Below the pieces are notes generated by a model. It was not told the DNA's origin. It did no database searches and worked only from the letters and a program-made list of their open reading frames with translations. 64,000 nucleotides of DNA from NCBI GenBank assembly GCA_947246015.1, contig CAMXQE010000008.1, positions 1 through 64,000 on the forward strand. The letters run 5' to 3'. This document shows, in pieces, positions 27,140 to 34,801 of this stretch. Source of the DNA: an uncultured Lachnospiraceae bacterium. GTDB taxonomy: Bacteria; Bacillota; Clostridia; Lachnospirales; Lachnospiraceae. Position numbers and translations under genes: made by a program. Within the stretch, counting starts at the first letter, position 1; each line of letters starts with the position of its first letter.

Positions 27140-27442
27140 ATGAATAATGATGTATTTACAATTAAGGAGATTGAAAATTTAGTGCAGCCAATCGCTGAAA
27201 AATATAAAGTGAAAGCAATATATTTGTTTGGTTCTTATGCTAGAGGAGAGGCAGATGAAAGCAGTGACTTGGATTTTTTGGTATACGGCGGGGAAAATTT
27301 TAAGCTTACACTGATTTTTTCACTTGCCGAGGATTTGCGAGAGGTTTTGAAAAAAAATGTTGATGTGTTTGAAATAAATGAAATCAACGAAGATAGTAAT
27401 TTTTATAATGCAGTTATGAGAGAAAGGTTGTTGATTGCATGA
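27140..27442 (+). CDS. Minimal nucleotidyltransferase, MntA-type antitoxin candidate
   Basis: LFGSYARGEADESSDLDFLV (GSx10DxD). Confidence 0.88.
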   Translation: MNNDVFTIKEIENLVQPIAEKYKVKAIYLFGSYARGEADESSDLDFLVYGGENFKLTLIFSLAEDLREVLKKNVDVFEINEINEDSNFYNAVMRERLLIA

Positions 27443-27774
27443 GATATTCGGATGAACAGCGAATTAAAAGAATTTACGAAAATGCCATAAAACTACATGA
27501 GTATATAGTATGTAACAATATTAGCAAGGGAGACTTGCTGACGGATGTTCCGTTGCAATGGCTTGTTACGACACCACTGTACAATATTGGTGAACATGTT
27601 TATAATCTGTCCAGCGGATATAAAGAAGCGCACAGTGAAGTTCAATGGAGTATGATATCAGGACTTAGACATCGTTTGGTTCACGATTATGACGGAACAA
27701 ATTGGAATATTATTGCTGATGTAGTTTTTGAGGAAATCCCTCTATTGATTAAAGAATTGAAAAAATTTTTGTAA
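27439..27774 (+). CDS. HEPN-domain protein, HepT-type toxin candidate
   Basis: GLRHRLVHDYDG (Rx4HxY); 4-bp ATGA overlap with the upstream nucleotidyltransferase. Confidence 0.88.
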   Translation: MRYSDEQRIKRIYENAIKLHEYIVCNNISKGDLLTDVPLQWLVTTPLYNIGEHVYNLSSGYKEAHSEVQWSMISGLRHRLVHDYDGTNWNIIADVVFEEIPLLIKELKKFL

Positions 27775-28080
27775 TATATACTTTGTTTTTTCATTGGTGT
27801 TTTTGCATACAATATAGGTGCGTTTTTACTGAAAAATGTTTGTTGGTGCAAAGCAGGCGCATTTTTCGCACCAACCATGAAGAATCGAGAAAAGCTTGAA
27901 TTTATGCGGATTCAGGGGTTTGGAGGATTTACGTATTTCAATAAAAGTAGAGTTCGTAGCTACCATATAGATTCCGTATAACTATCAGTTGCAGCTACCA
28001 ATCCTGACAATAGAATATTAGTAATACATCTCTGATTCAGATTAAGTTTTTTTGCTTTTTTGCTTTTACAAAATATACTA

Positions 28081-28224
28081 TTGACTAAAAAGAAAAAAAA
28101 CATATACTATAAGTGCAGGTAGAGATACGCTGTATACTCGTGTAACCGAATTTACGTTTAAGTGTCATATTTTGGCACCGGTCACGGGGCCGTCGAGAGG
28201 CGTTTTTTATTTTAGGAGAATAGT
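28081..28224 (+). promoter_or_regulatory. Promoter plus long GC-rich 5' leader upstream of DUF3800 remnant
   Basis: TTGACT-N16-TATACT then about 120 nt leader ending in GGCACCGGTCACGGGGCCGTCGAGAGGCG-TTTTTTATTTTAGGAGAATAGTATG. Confidence 0.5.
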
Positions 28225-28539
28225 ATGGATTTGTTTATTTATTCTGATGAATCAGGTGTTTTTGATAAAATTCATAATGAAATATTCGTATATGACGGAT
28301 TGATATTTTTGGGTAAAGAAGAGAAAGATGATTATAATAGAAAGTATCTTACAGCGGAAAAAGCTATACGCTATGGAAAGTATTCACATGACGAAGAACA
28401 AATGGGCGTTATGAATTGAGAGAAGGATTGGAGCAGGAATTTAAACTGGGAACATATAATTTGAGATATGACAAATTTTTTCCACCAGTTTTTGAAAAGA
28501 TGAAAGGAATAGAATTACTGTTTTGCGATTCAAGTCAAA
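28225..28539 (+). pseudogene. Disrupted DUF3800 gene (N- and C-terminal pieces in two frames)
   Basis: MDLFIYSDESGVFDKIHNEIFVYDGLIFLGKEEKDDYNRKY then, in a second frame, YDKFFPPVFEKMKGIELLFCDSSQ, which runs into repeat sequence. Confidence 0.7.
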
Positions 28540-28606
28540 GACCCCGCCGCAAGCAGCGGGGCATCAAATTTGAAACGCCCCAAGGGGCGGGGTATTTGAC
28601 CCTCGC

Positions 28607-28665
28607 GGCAGTCGCCAAATGCCTGCAAGCAGTCACTTGGCTCGTTGCTCGCGGGAATAAAGTTG
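28607..28665. repeat. Dispersed intergenic repeat family, copy 2
   Basis: GGCAGTCGCCAAATGCCTG...GCTCGTTGCTCGCGGGAATAAAG. Confidence 0.7.
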
Positions 28666-28784
28666 ATAGCGACCGCATAGCTGCCAAATGGCTCTTAAAC
28701 GCCGTAAAATCAAAGGTTACTGCAACTATTGAGGCAGCAGCGGGTGATTGTCCCGTTTTGAGCAGTTTAGTCAGGAAGACGGAA

Positions 28785-28815
28785 AGGGCAGGGGAAGAGT
28801 TCCCCTGCCCTTTTC
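28785..28815. terminator. Strong bidirectional terminator
   Basis: AAGGGCAGGGGAA-GAG-TTCCCCTGCCCTTTT. Confidence 0.9.
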
Positions 28816-28840
28816 GCTCCCAATATAATATTTCAATAAT

Positions 28841-29449
28841 TCATATCGTTAAATAATTCAACGCCCCCGAAGGAGTACCTGTACCTTTTTCCAGGAGGGA
28901 AATCAGTCCTCGGAGGGTTTCTTCGATATCTTCCGGTGAGGAGGGAACGAGAGTATTGTCCAGTTTTACGGTCAGAACGATTAATACGATTTCCGCTAAA
29001 GCGGCAGGATAATCGAACTGAATATCATTGTTTTCAATTCCCTGCCGGATAATCTCTGTCAGTTCCGGCTTTAGTTCGGAAATCAGATGGCTCATATATT
29101 TATGATGGATAAAGGATTTTTCCTGTGCATCTGCGGGAACCGGCTCGTCCCGTCTTAAAAATTCCGAAGAAGAAAAAGTACATGCCTGAAAAATCATGGC
29201 CATGCGGGTAAAGGGCGGGATATCGGTCTGCGAGGCAAGATTTTTTGCAGTCTCCAAAGGTTTTTGATAATTGCGCTGAATCAGCGCCTCAAAAATGGCG
29301 TCCTTCGAGGGAAAGTAATAATAGATACTGCCTTTTCCCATACCGGCAGTCTGGGCGATTTCACTGACGGAAATCGTCTGCAATTTCTTGTTGACCAATA
29401 ATTCCTGAAGCGCATCTAAAATTTTATCATATTTTAACTGATTCGACAT
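28841..29449 (-). CDS. TetR family transcriptional regulator
   Basis: ISVSEIAQTAGMGKGSIYYYFPSKDAIFEALI HTH. Confidence 0.93.
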   Translation of the reverse strand: MSNQLKYDKILDALQELLVNKKLQTISVSEIAQTAGMGKGSIYYYFPSKDAIFEALIQRNYQKPLETAKNLASQTDIPPFTRMAMIFQACTFSSSEFLRRDEPVPADAQEKSFIHHKYMSHLISELKPELTEIIRQGIENNDIQFDYPAALAEIVLIVLTVKLDNTLVPSSPEDIEETLRGLISLLEKGTGTPSGALNYLTI

Positions 29450-29481
29450 AAGTATCGCCTTCCTGTCTTGTTTTGCCGAAG

Positions 29482-29499
29482 CCGGATAATTTTATCCGG
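29482..29499. promoter_or_regulatory. Perfect 18-bp palindrome in the tetR leader
   Basis: CCGGATAATTTTATCCGG. Confidence 0.6.
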
Positions 29500-29504
29500 A
29501 TAGT

Positions 29505-29523
29505 TATGTTACAGTATAACATA
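29505..29523. promoter_or_regulatory. Inverted repeat near putative tetR promoter
   Basis: TATGTTA-CAGTA-TAACATA. Confidence 0.5.
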
Positions 29524-29598
29524 GCTGCCCGTGGGATAACAATGGGAAATGTGATAAAAATATAATCAGATAAAATTAAAAATTTATGAGAAATTCTA

Positions 29599-29654
29599 TT
29601 GACCGCTGGTCGAAAAGGTGTTAATTTTAATTTAAAGGTAATCGACCGTTGGTC
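29599..29654 (+). promoter_or_regulatory. Twin TetR-type operators over a promoter for the SCP2-to-ligase operon
   Basis: GACCGCTGGTC (29601-29611) and GACCGTTGGTC (29644-29654); TTGACC-N17-TAATTT promoter overlaps site 1. Confidence 0.65.
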
Positions 29655-29700
29655 GAAAAGTAAAAATCAAGAAGGGATGAAAACAGGAGGAAGACAGGTT

Positions 29701-30057
29701 ATGAAGTATGCGGAATTTTTTTCGATGATAAAAGGACAGTTCATGGGGGCAGATGTCAGTGATGTGACGGAGCACCTTGCATATCAGTTTAATATTATAG
29801 GAGATGCAGAGGGTATTTTTTATGTAGAGGTGAAAGACGGGCAGCTGTTTGTGGAGCCTTATGAGTATTATGACAGGGATGCAATTTTTATCTGTGAAGC
29901 AGATACGCTCATAAAGATTGCGGATGGTAAGCTGGACCCGATACTTGCAGTGACGCTTCAGAAACTGCGGGTGGAAGGAAATATTGATAAGGCGTTGAAA
30001 TTCAAGGAGCTGGTAGAGAAGAAAAAGAACAAAAAGAATAAAACAACGAAAAAGTAA
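29701..30057 (+). CDS. SCP2 sterol-binding-domain protein with Lys-rich tail
   Basis: ADTLIKIADGKLDPILAVTLQKLRVEGNIDKALKF; GGAGGAAG 5' of ATG 29701. Confidence 0.82.
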   Translation: MKYAEFFSMIKGQFMGADVSDVTEHLAYQFNIIGDAEGIFYVEVKDGQLFVEPYEYYDRDAIFICEADTLIKIADGKLDPILAVTLQKLRVEGNIDKALKFKELVEKKKNKKNKTTKK

Positions 30058-30125
30058 AATGACGAAACAGTAAAATAACAAAACAGTAAAATAGAAAAAC
30101 AGTAAAATAGCAAAACAGAGCAAAA
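30046..30125 (+). repeat. 16-bp tandem repeat, 5 copies, spanning the SCP2 gene stop
   Basis: Units (A/G)C(A/G)AAACAGTAAAATA at 30046, 30062, 30078, 30094, 30110. Confidence 0.85.
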
Positions 30126-30201
30126 ATAAAACGATATAGAAATAACCCAATTGAGAAATAAAACAGAACAGTCAGGGGAGAAGTAAGGAAAGGGAGAAAA
30201 C

Positions 30202-31143
30202 ATGGGAAAATTATTAAAAGGAGCCGCATTCTGTATTGGGCTGCTGACAGTAGCGGAGGCGGGCGGTTCGGCTTACTTTTACCGCAGGACCATGAAGCGG
30301 AACAAGGCCAAACAGGAACGTACCATAAAAATGTCAGGAACAGACTGGGAGCAGTACCGGCCTATGATACAAAAAAGGAAAGAAGCTATGCTGGAACAGC
30401 CTCACGAGTATGTGGATATTCGCTCAAAAGACGGGCTGAGACTTCATGCCACCTACTTCCCAAATGGAAAAGGGAAAAAGATAGTAATCGGTTTCCATGG
30501 ATATACCAGTCAGGGGATGAGTGATTATATAGGACTTTCCGATTACTATTTAAGGAATGGTTATCAAATGCTGCTGCCGGATGCAAGGGCACATGGAAGC
30601 AGCGGAGGGGAGTATATCGGTTTCGGATGTTTGGACCGTTACGATGCATTGGGATGGATTCAGTGGGTGGTGGAGAAATGCGGGGAAGAGGTGCAGATTT
30701 TTCTCCACGGGATTTCCATGGGTGGTGCCACGGTACTGATGACCGGAGGGCAGGAACTGCCAGCGCAGGTGAAAGGCATTATTTCCGACTGTGGGTTTAC
30801 ATCGCCGAAGGAGGTATTTACCCATGTGCTCCATTCGATGTACCATCTTCCGGCATTTCCAATGATTCAGATTGCGGATGCCGTAAACAGGAAAAAGGCA
30901 GGCTATGGTCTGGATGAGTGCAATGCGGCCAGGGAAGCGGAAAAAATTCAGATACCGGTGTTACTGATCCATGGGGATGCAGATACCTTTGTGCCATGCA
31001 GCATGTGTCAGAAGATATACGAAAACTGTCCCACGGCTGAGCAGTTGATTGTGGAAGGGGCAGGCCATGCGGAGAGTTACTATAAAGACAGAGAAGCCTA
31101 TGAAAAGGCTTTGGATGATTTTCTGGGAGGGGTTTTGAAATGA
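30202..31143 (+). CDS. Alpha/beta hydrolase
   Basis: GFHGYTSQGMSD, LHGISMGGATVL (GxSxG), HGDADTFVP, GAGHAESY. Confidence 0.9.
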   Translation: MGKLLKGAAFCIGLLTVAEAGGSAYFYRRTMKRNKAKQERTIKMSGTDWEQYRPMIQKRKEAMLEQPHEYVDIRSKDGLRLHATYFPNGKGKKIVIGFHGYTSQGMSDYIGLSDYYLRNGYQMLLPDARAHGSSGGEYIGFGCLDRYDALGWIQWVVEKCGEEVQIFLHGISMGGATVLMTGGQELPAQVKGIISDCGFTSPKEVFTHVLHSMYHLPAFPMIQIADAVNRKKAGYGLDECNAAREAEKIQIPVLLIHGDADTFVPCSMCQKIYENCPTAEQLIVEGAGHAESYYKDREAYEKALDDFLGGVLK

Positions 31144-32543
31144 TGAAGACAAGAAAAGGATACCAGGTATATCCGCTGACCGTAGCACAGAAATTCCATT
31201 TTTATTATCAGAAGGCATGTCCTAAGAAGCAGGTGGTAAATGTGGGAACCAGCCTTACCATCGAGACGGATTTGGACTGGGAGATATTAAAGCAGTGTAT
31301 TTATAAAGCATATGAGCGGTGTGAATCCATGCGCCTGCGTTTTGCTTTGGATAAGGAAGGGGAATGTTATCAGTATGTAGTAGACAAGGAAGAGCGGGAC
31401 ATTGAGTTTGTGGATTTCAGCGGGCAGACGATGGAAGAAGCGGAAGCGGTCATGCGCGGATGGACGGAAGTGCCTTTCAAGCTGGAGGATTCCCCGATGA
31501 ACCGCATTGTCATGATACGGACACCAGACGGATACAACGGCATTTACCTGCTGGTGGACCATCTGACCATGGATGCACAGTCACTGATTTGTTTTATGAA
31601 GGATATTATTGAACTGTATTGTAATACGATGTTCGAGGATGTTCCTTATCCGAAGGATATGGCTTCCTATATTGAGCAGGTGAAAAAAGATCTTGCATAT
31701 GAGGCCGGATGTAAGGCAAAAGAGAGGGATATTGAATTTTTCCATAAAATGATTGAAAGTTCCGAGCCAATGTTCAATGGAATCGACGGTCCAAAGAAGC
31801 TGGAAGAAGAAAAGAAGAAAACGAAGAATCCTAACCAGCGCGCGGCAGTCAATATATCGGACAGCGTGGATTCTGCATTGGATATTTTCCATTTGGAAGA
31901 AGAGCCTACGAAAAGGCTTATGGATTTCTGTGAAAAATACCATGTGTCTTTAGTCTGCCTGCTGCTTATGGGACTGCGCACTTATTTCCAGAAGATGAAT
32001 GGAAATGACGATGTTTCCATCAATACGGCAATTGCGCGCAGGGCAACGTTAATGGAAAAGAAATCGGGCGGTACGAGGATTCATTCCTTCCCTTTCCGGA
32101 CGATTATGTCAGAGGACAAGACCTTTTTGGATGGGGTATATGAAATCAGGGATAAGCAGAATGAGATGTTCCGCCATGCCAATTATGATCCGGTGGCATA
32201 TTTTGCCCACCGCGGTAAGGTTTACAAAAACCAAAGCGGACAGACTTACGAATCCATGTCCCTGACTTACCAGCCGCTGACGTTACAGGAAAAGGGGCTG
32301 GATAAGCTGGGCGGCATCAGATACAAGACCAAATGGTATCCCAATGGAGCCACTCCGCAGGCAATGTACCTGACGGTGATGCACAGACCGGACGACAACG
32401 GCCTGGACTTTAATTTCGAGCATCAGATAAAAGCAGTATCAAAGGAACAGTTGGAATATCTGTATTATTATCTTTGCAAAATCATGTTCAAAGGAACAGA
32501 AAACCCGAACCTGACGATTGGTGAGGTCATCAGGCTGATTTAG
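31140..32543 (+). CDS. Stand-alone condensation-domain (NRPS C-domain superfamily) protein
   Basis: YPLTVAQKFHFYY start; LLVDHLTMDAQSLI matches HHxxxDG as DHxxxDA; length about 467 aa. Confidence 0.75.
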   Translation: MMKTRKGYQVYPLTVAQKFHFYYQKACPKKQVVNVGTSLTIETDLDWEILKQCIYKAYERCESMRLRFALDKEGECYQYVVDKEERDIEFVDFSGQTMEEAEAVMRGWTEVPFKLEDSPMNRIVMIRTPDGYNGIYLLVDHLTMDAQSLICFMKDIIELYCNTMFEDVPYPKDMASYIEQVKKDLAYEAGCKAKERDIEFFHKMIESSEPMFNGIDGPKKLEEEKKKTKNPNQRAAVNISDSVDSALDIFHLEEEPTKRLMDFCEKYHVSLVCLLLMGLRTYFQKMNGNDDVSINTAIARRATLMEKKSGGTRIHSFPFRTIMSEDKTFLDGVYEIRDKQNEMFRHANYDPVAYFAHRGKVYKNQSGQTYESMSLTYQPLTLQEKGLDKLGGIRYKTKWYPNGATPQAMYLTVMHRPDDNGLDFNFEHQIKAVSKEQLEYLYYYLCKIMFKGTENPNLTIGEVIRLI

Positions 32544-32550
32544 CCATAAA

Positions 32551-32756
32551 AAACAGCAGACACCCGGACAAAGCCCGGAACAAATTACGGATGCGGAGCA
32601 GACGGAATTAGTTCTGCAGGAGAAGGCGCTGGAAGGGTGGCTGCGGAACTGGAAAACAGCAGGCACCCGGACAGAGCCCAGAACAAATTACGGATGCGGA
32701 GCAGACGGAATTAGTTCTGCAGGAGAAGGCACTGGAGGGGTGGCTGCGGAACTGGA
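32551..32756 (+). repeat. 103-bp direct tandem duplication, two copies
   Basis: AAACAGCAG(A/G)CACCCGGACA(A/G)AGCCC(G/A)GAACAAATTACGGATGCGG...GCTGCGGAACTGGAA at 32551 and 32654; five A/G differences. Confidence 0.9.
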
Positions 32757-32771
32757 ATAAGGAGAATCATT

Positions 32772-33002
32772 ATGTTTGAAAAACTTGTGGAAATAATCTG
32801 TAATTATGTAGAAGTAGAACCGGCGGCAGTGAAACCGGAATCCCGTTTTATGGAGGACCTGGGATTTACCTCTTTTGACTTTATGAGTATGCTTGGAGAA
32901 CTGGAAGACCAGTTTGATGTGGAAGTGGATGAGCAGGAAGCGGCCAATATCCGTACGGTCGGAGAAGCTGCGGAATATTTGGAAAAACTGTCGGCACAGT
33001 AA
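32772..33002 (+). CDS. Acyl carrier protein
   Basis: FMEDLGFTSFDFMSMLGELEDQFDVEV; Ser in the phosphopantetheine position (TSF instead of DSL). Confidence 0.88.
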   Translation: MFEKLVEIICNYVEVEPAAVKPESRFMEDLGFTSFDFMSMLGELEDQFDVEVDEQEAANIRTVGEAAEYLEKLSAQ

Positions 33003-33011
33003 GGCGGGGAA

Positions 33012-33098
33012 CAGGTTTGTGTCTGCGCTGCATCCGCAAACCTGAATGCCATTTACGGTTCTATGCGGCAAAGCAGCGCAGAAATGAGGAAAATTATG
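33012..33098 (+). promoter_or_regulatory. Structured 5'-UTR element, copy 2 (see findings)
   Basis: CAGGTTTGTG-TCTGCGCTGC-ATC-CGCAAACCTG-...-GCAGCGCAGA-AATGAGG-N6-ATG. Confidence 0.65.
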
Positions 33099-34604
33099 GT
33101 TTGCAGTACAATTCGTGAGATTTTAGTACGGACACAGCAGCGTTACGGAGCGGAAGATGCTATCCGTTACAAGGTAAAAAAGGATACGGTGGAAGCGAAG
33201 TCCTATACACAGTTGAGGGAGGACAGCGAAAGTTTTTCCCGTGCCCTGGAATCATTGGGCGAGAAGGGCAGCCATGTGGCAGTCATCGGCGCTACATCCT
33301 ATGGGTGGCTGGTATCTTATTTCGGCATTGTCAACAGCGGGAGTGTGGCAGTACCACTGGATGCAGGGCTTCCGGCTGAGGAAGTGTGCGAGTTAATCGA
33401 CAGGGCAGATGTTACGGTGCTGGTGGCGGATGAAATCCGTAAGGATGTCATGGATATCGTAAGGGACAGGTGCCCGAAGTTAAAACATCTGATTTCCATG
33501 CAGAAGGAAACCAGTGATGATAAAGCGCTGTCTTTGTGGCGGGTAGTAGAGGAAAACAGGGGGGCTTTTGATTTTGTGCCCGATGCGGATACCCTTTGCA
33601 CGATTATGTTTACTTCCGGCACGACCGGAAAAAGTAAAGGGGTTATGCTGACCCAGCGCAATATGGCGGAGAACGCTACCTGTCTGGATATGAAGATTCC
33701 GGAACGGACGGTCATTATGTCCGTGCTGCCCATCCACCATGCGTATTGTCTGAGCATGGATATTTTAAAAGGAATTTCACTGGGAAGCATTATCTGTATC
33801 AACGATTCTTTGCTGCGTGTGGCAAAGAATATTAAGCTGTTCCAGCCGAATATGATACTGATGGTGCCTTTGATGATTGAAACGATGGCGAAGAAGTTAG
33901 AGGAAAGTGCATGGCTGCCGGCTGCGGTAGTAAAGGCAAAGGTATTCGGCAAACAGTTCCATACAATCTGCAGCGGCGGAGCTTATCTGAATCCGGCATA
34001 TATTGATATGTTTGCCCGTTACGGCATTACCATACAGCAGGGGTATGGAATGACAGAGTGTGCACCGGTAATCAGTACGAATTTAAGCTGGAACATCCGC
34101 AAGGATTCCGTAGGGCAGTTACTGCCAAACTGCGAGGCGAAAACCGTAGACGAGGAATTGTGGGTACGGGGCAGCAGCGTCATGATGGGGTACTACAAAA
34201 TGCCGGAGGAAACCGAACAGACGCTGGAGGACGGCTGGCTGAAAACCGGGGATTTGGGTTATGCGGATGCAGACGGGTTCGTGTATCTGACCGGACGGAA
34301 GAAAAATCTGATTATTACGAAAAACGGAGAAAATGTTTCACCGGAAGAATTGGAGAATAAGTTAGGAGAGCAGCGTCTGGTGCAGGAAGTTCTTGTAAGG
34401 GAAAATGAGGGCGTGATTGAAGCGGAAATCTTCCCTGATTATGAATATGCCAAAAAGAAAAAAATCAATGATATCCGTGCGGCGTTACAGGAGATTATCG
34501 ATACATATAATCAGGGGGCGCCGGCTTATAAAAAGATTTACGGGCTGAAGGTGCGGGAGACGGAATTTGAAAAGACACCTTCTAAGAAGATTAAAAGGTA
34601 TTGA
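33096..34604 (+). CDS. AMP-dependent acyl-CoA/acyl-ACP synthetase
   Basis: IMFTSGTTGKSKGVML, QQGYGMTECAP, TGDLGYADADGFVYLTGRKKNLIITKNGENVSPEE, PSKKIKRY; start chosen at 33096 after GAGG. Confidence 0.9.
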   Translation: MVCSTIREILVRTQQRYGAEDAIRYKVKKDTVEAKSYTQLREDSESFSRALESLGEKGSHVAVIGATSYGWLVSYFGIVNSGSVAVPLDAGLPAEEVCELIDRADVTVLVADEIRKDVMDIVRDRCPKLKHLISMQKETSDDKALSLWRVVEENRGAFDFVPDADTLCTIMFTSGTTGKSKGVMLTQRNMAENATCLDMKIPERTVIMSVLPIHHAYCLSMDILKGISLGSIICINDSLLRVAKNIKLFQPNMILMVPLMIETMAKKLEESAWLPAAVVKAKVFGKQFHTICSGGAYLNPAYIDMFARYGITIQQGYGMTECAPVISTNLSWNIRKDSVGQLLPNCEAKTVDEELWVRGSSVMMGYYKMPEETEQTLEDGWLKTGDLGYADADGFVYLTGRKKNLIITKNGENVSPEELENKLGEQRLVQEVLVRENEGVIEAEIFPDYEYAKKKKINDIRAALQEIIDTYNQGAPAYKKIYGLKVRETEFEKTPSKKIKRY

Positions 34605-34631
34605 TGATTTTTCAGGAAAACTATAATAAAA

Positions 34632-34665
34632 CAGCAGCAGAGGATGGTTTCTCTGCCGCTGTTTT
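34632..34665 (+). terminator. Rho-independent terminator of the ligase operon
   Basis: CAGCAGCAGAG-GATGGTTT-CTCTGCCGCTG-TTTTAT. Confidence 0.8.
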
Positions 34666-34770
34666 ATGCACAGGGGTGCGTAAGGAAATTAGCCGCTACG
34701 CAGCACACACCAAGCGCGGCGGGTAGGGAGAGAAATCTTCCCTATTTGATTGTGGGTGTGCATAGGGAAG
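34666..34770 (+). repeat. Structured dispersed repeat, copy A
   Basis: ATGCACAGGGGTGCGTAAGGAAATTAGC...GGGTAGGGAGAGAAATCTTCCCTATTTGATTG; homologous to 63546-63652 (minus). Confidence 0.75.
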
Positions 34771-34801
34771 GGATGGCGGTATGGGATAAACATGCCCGGT
34801 A

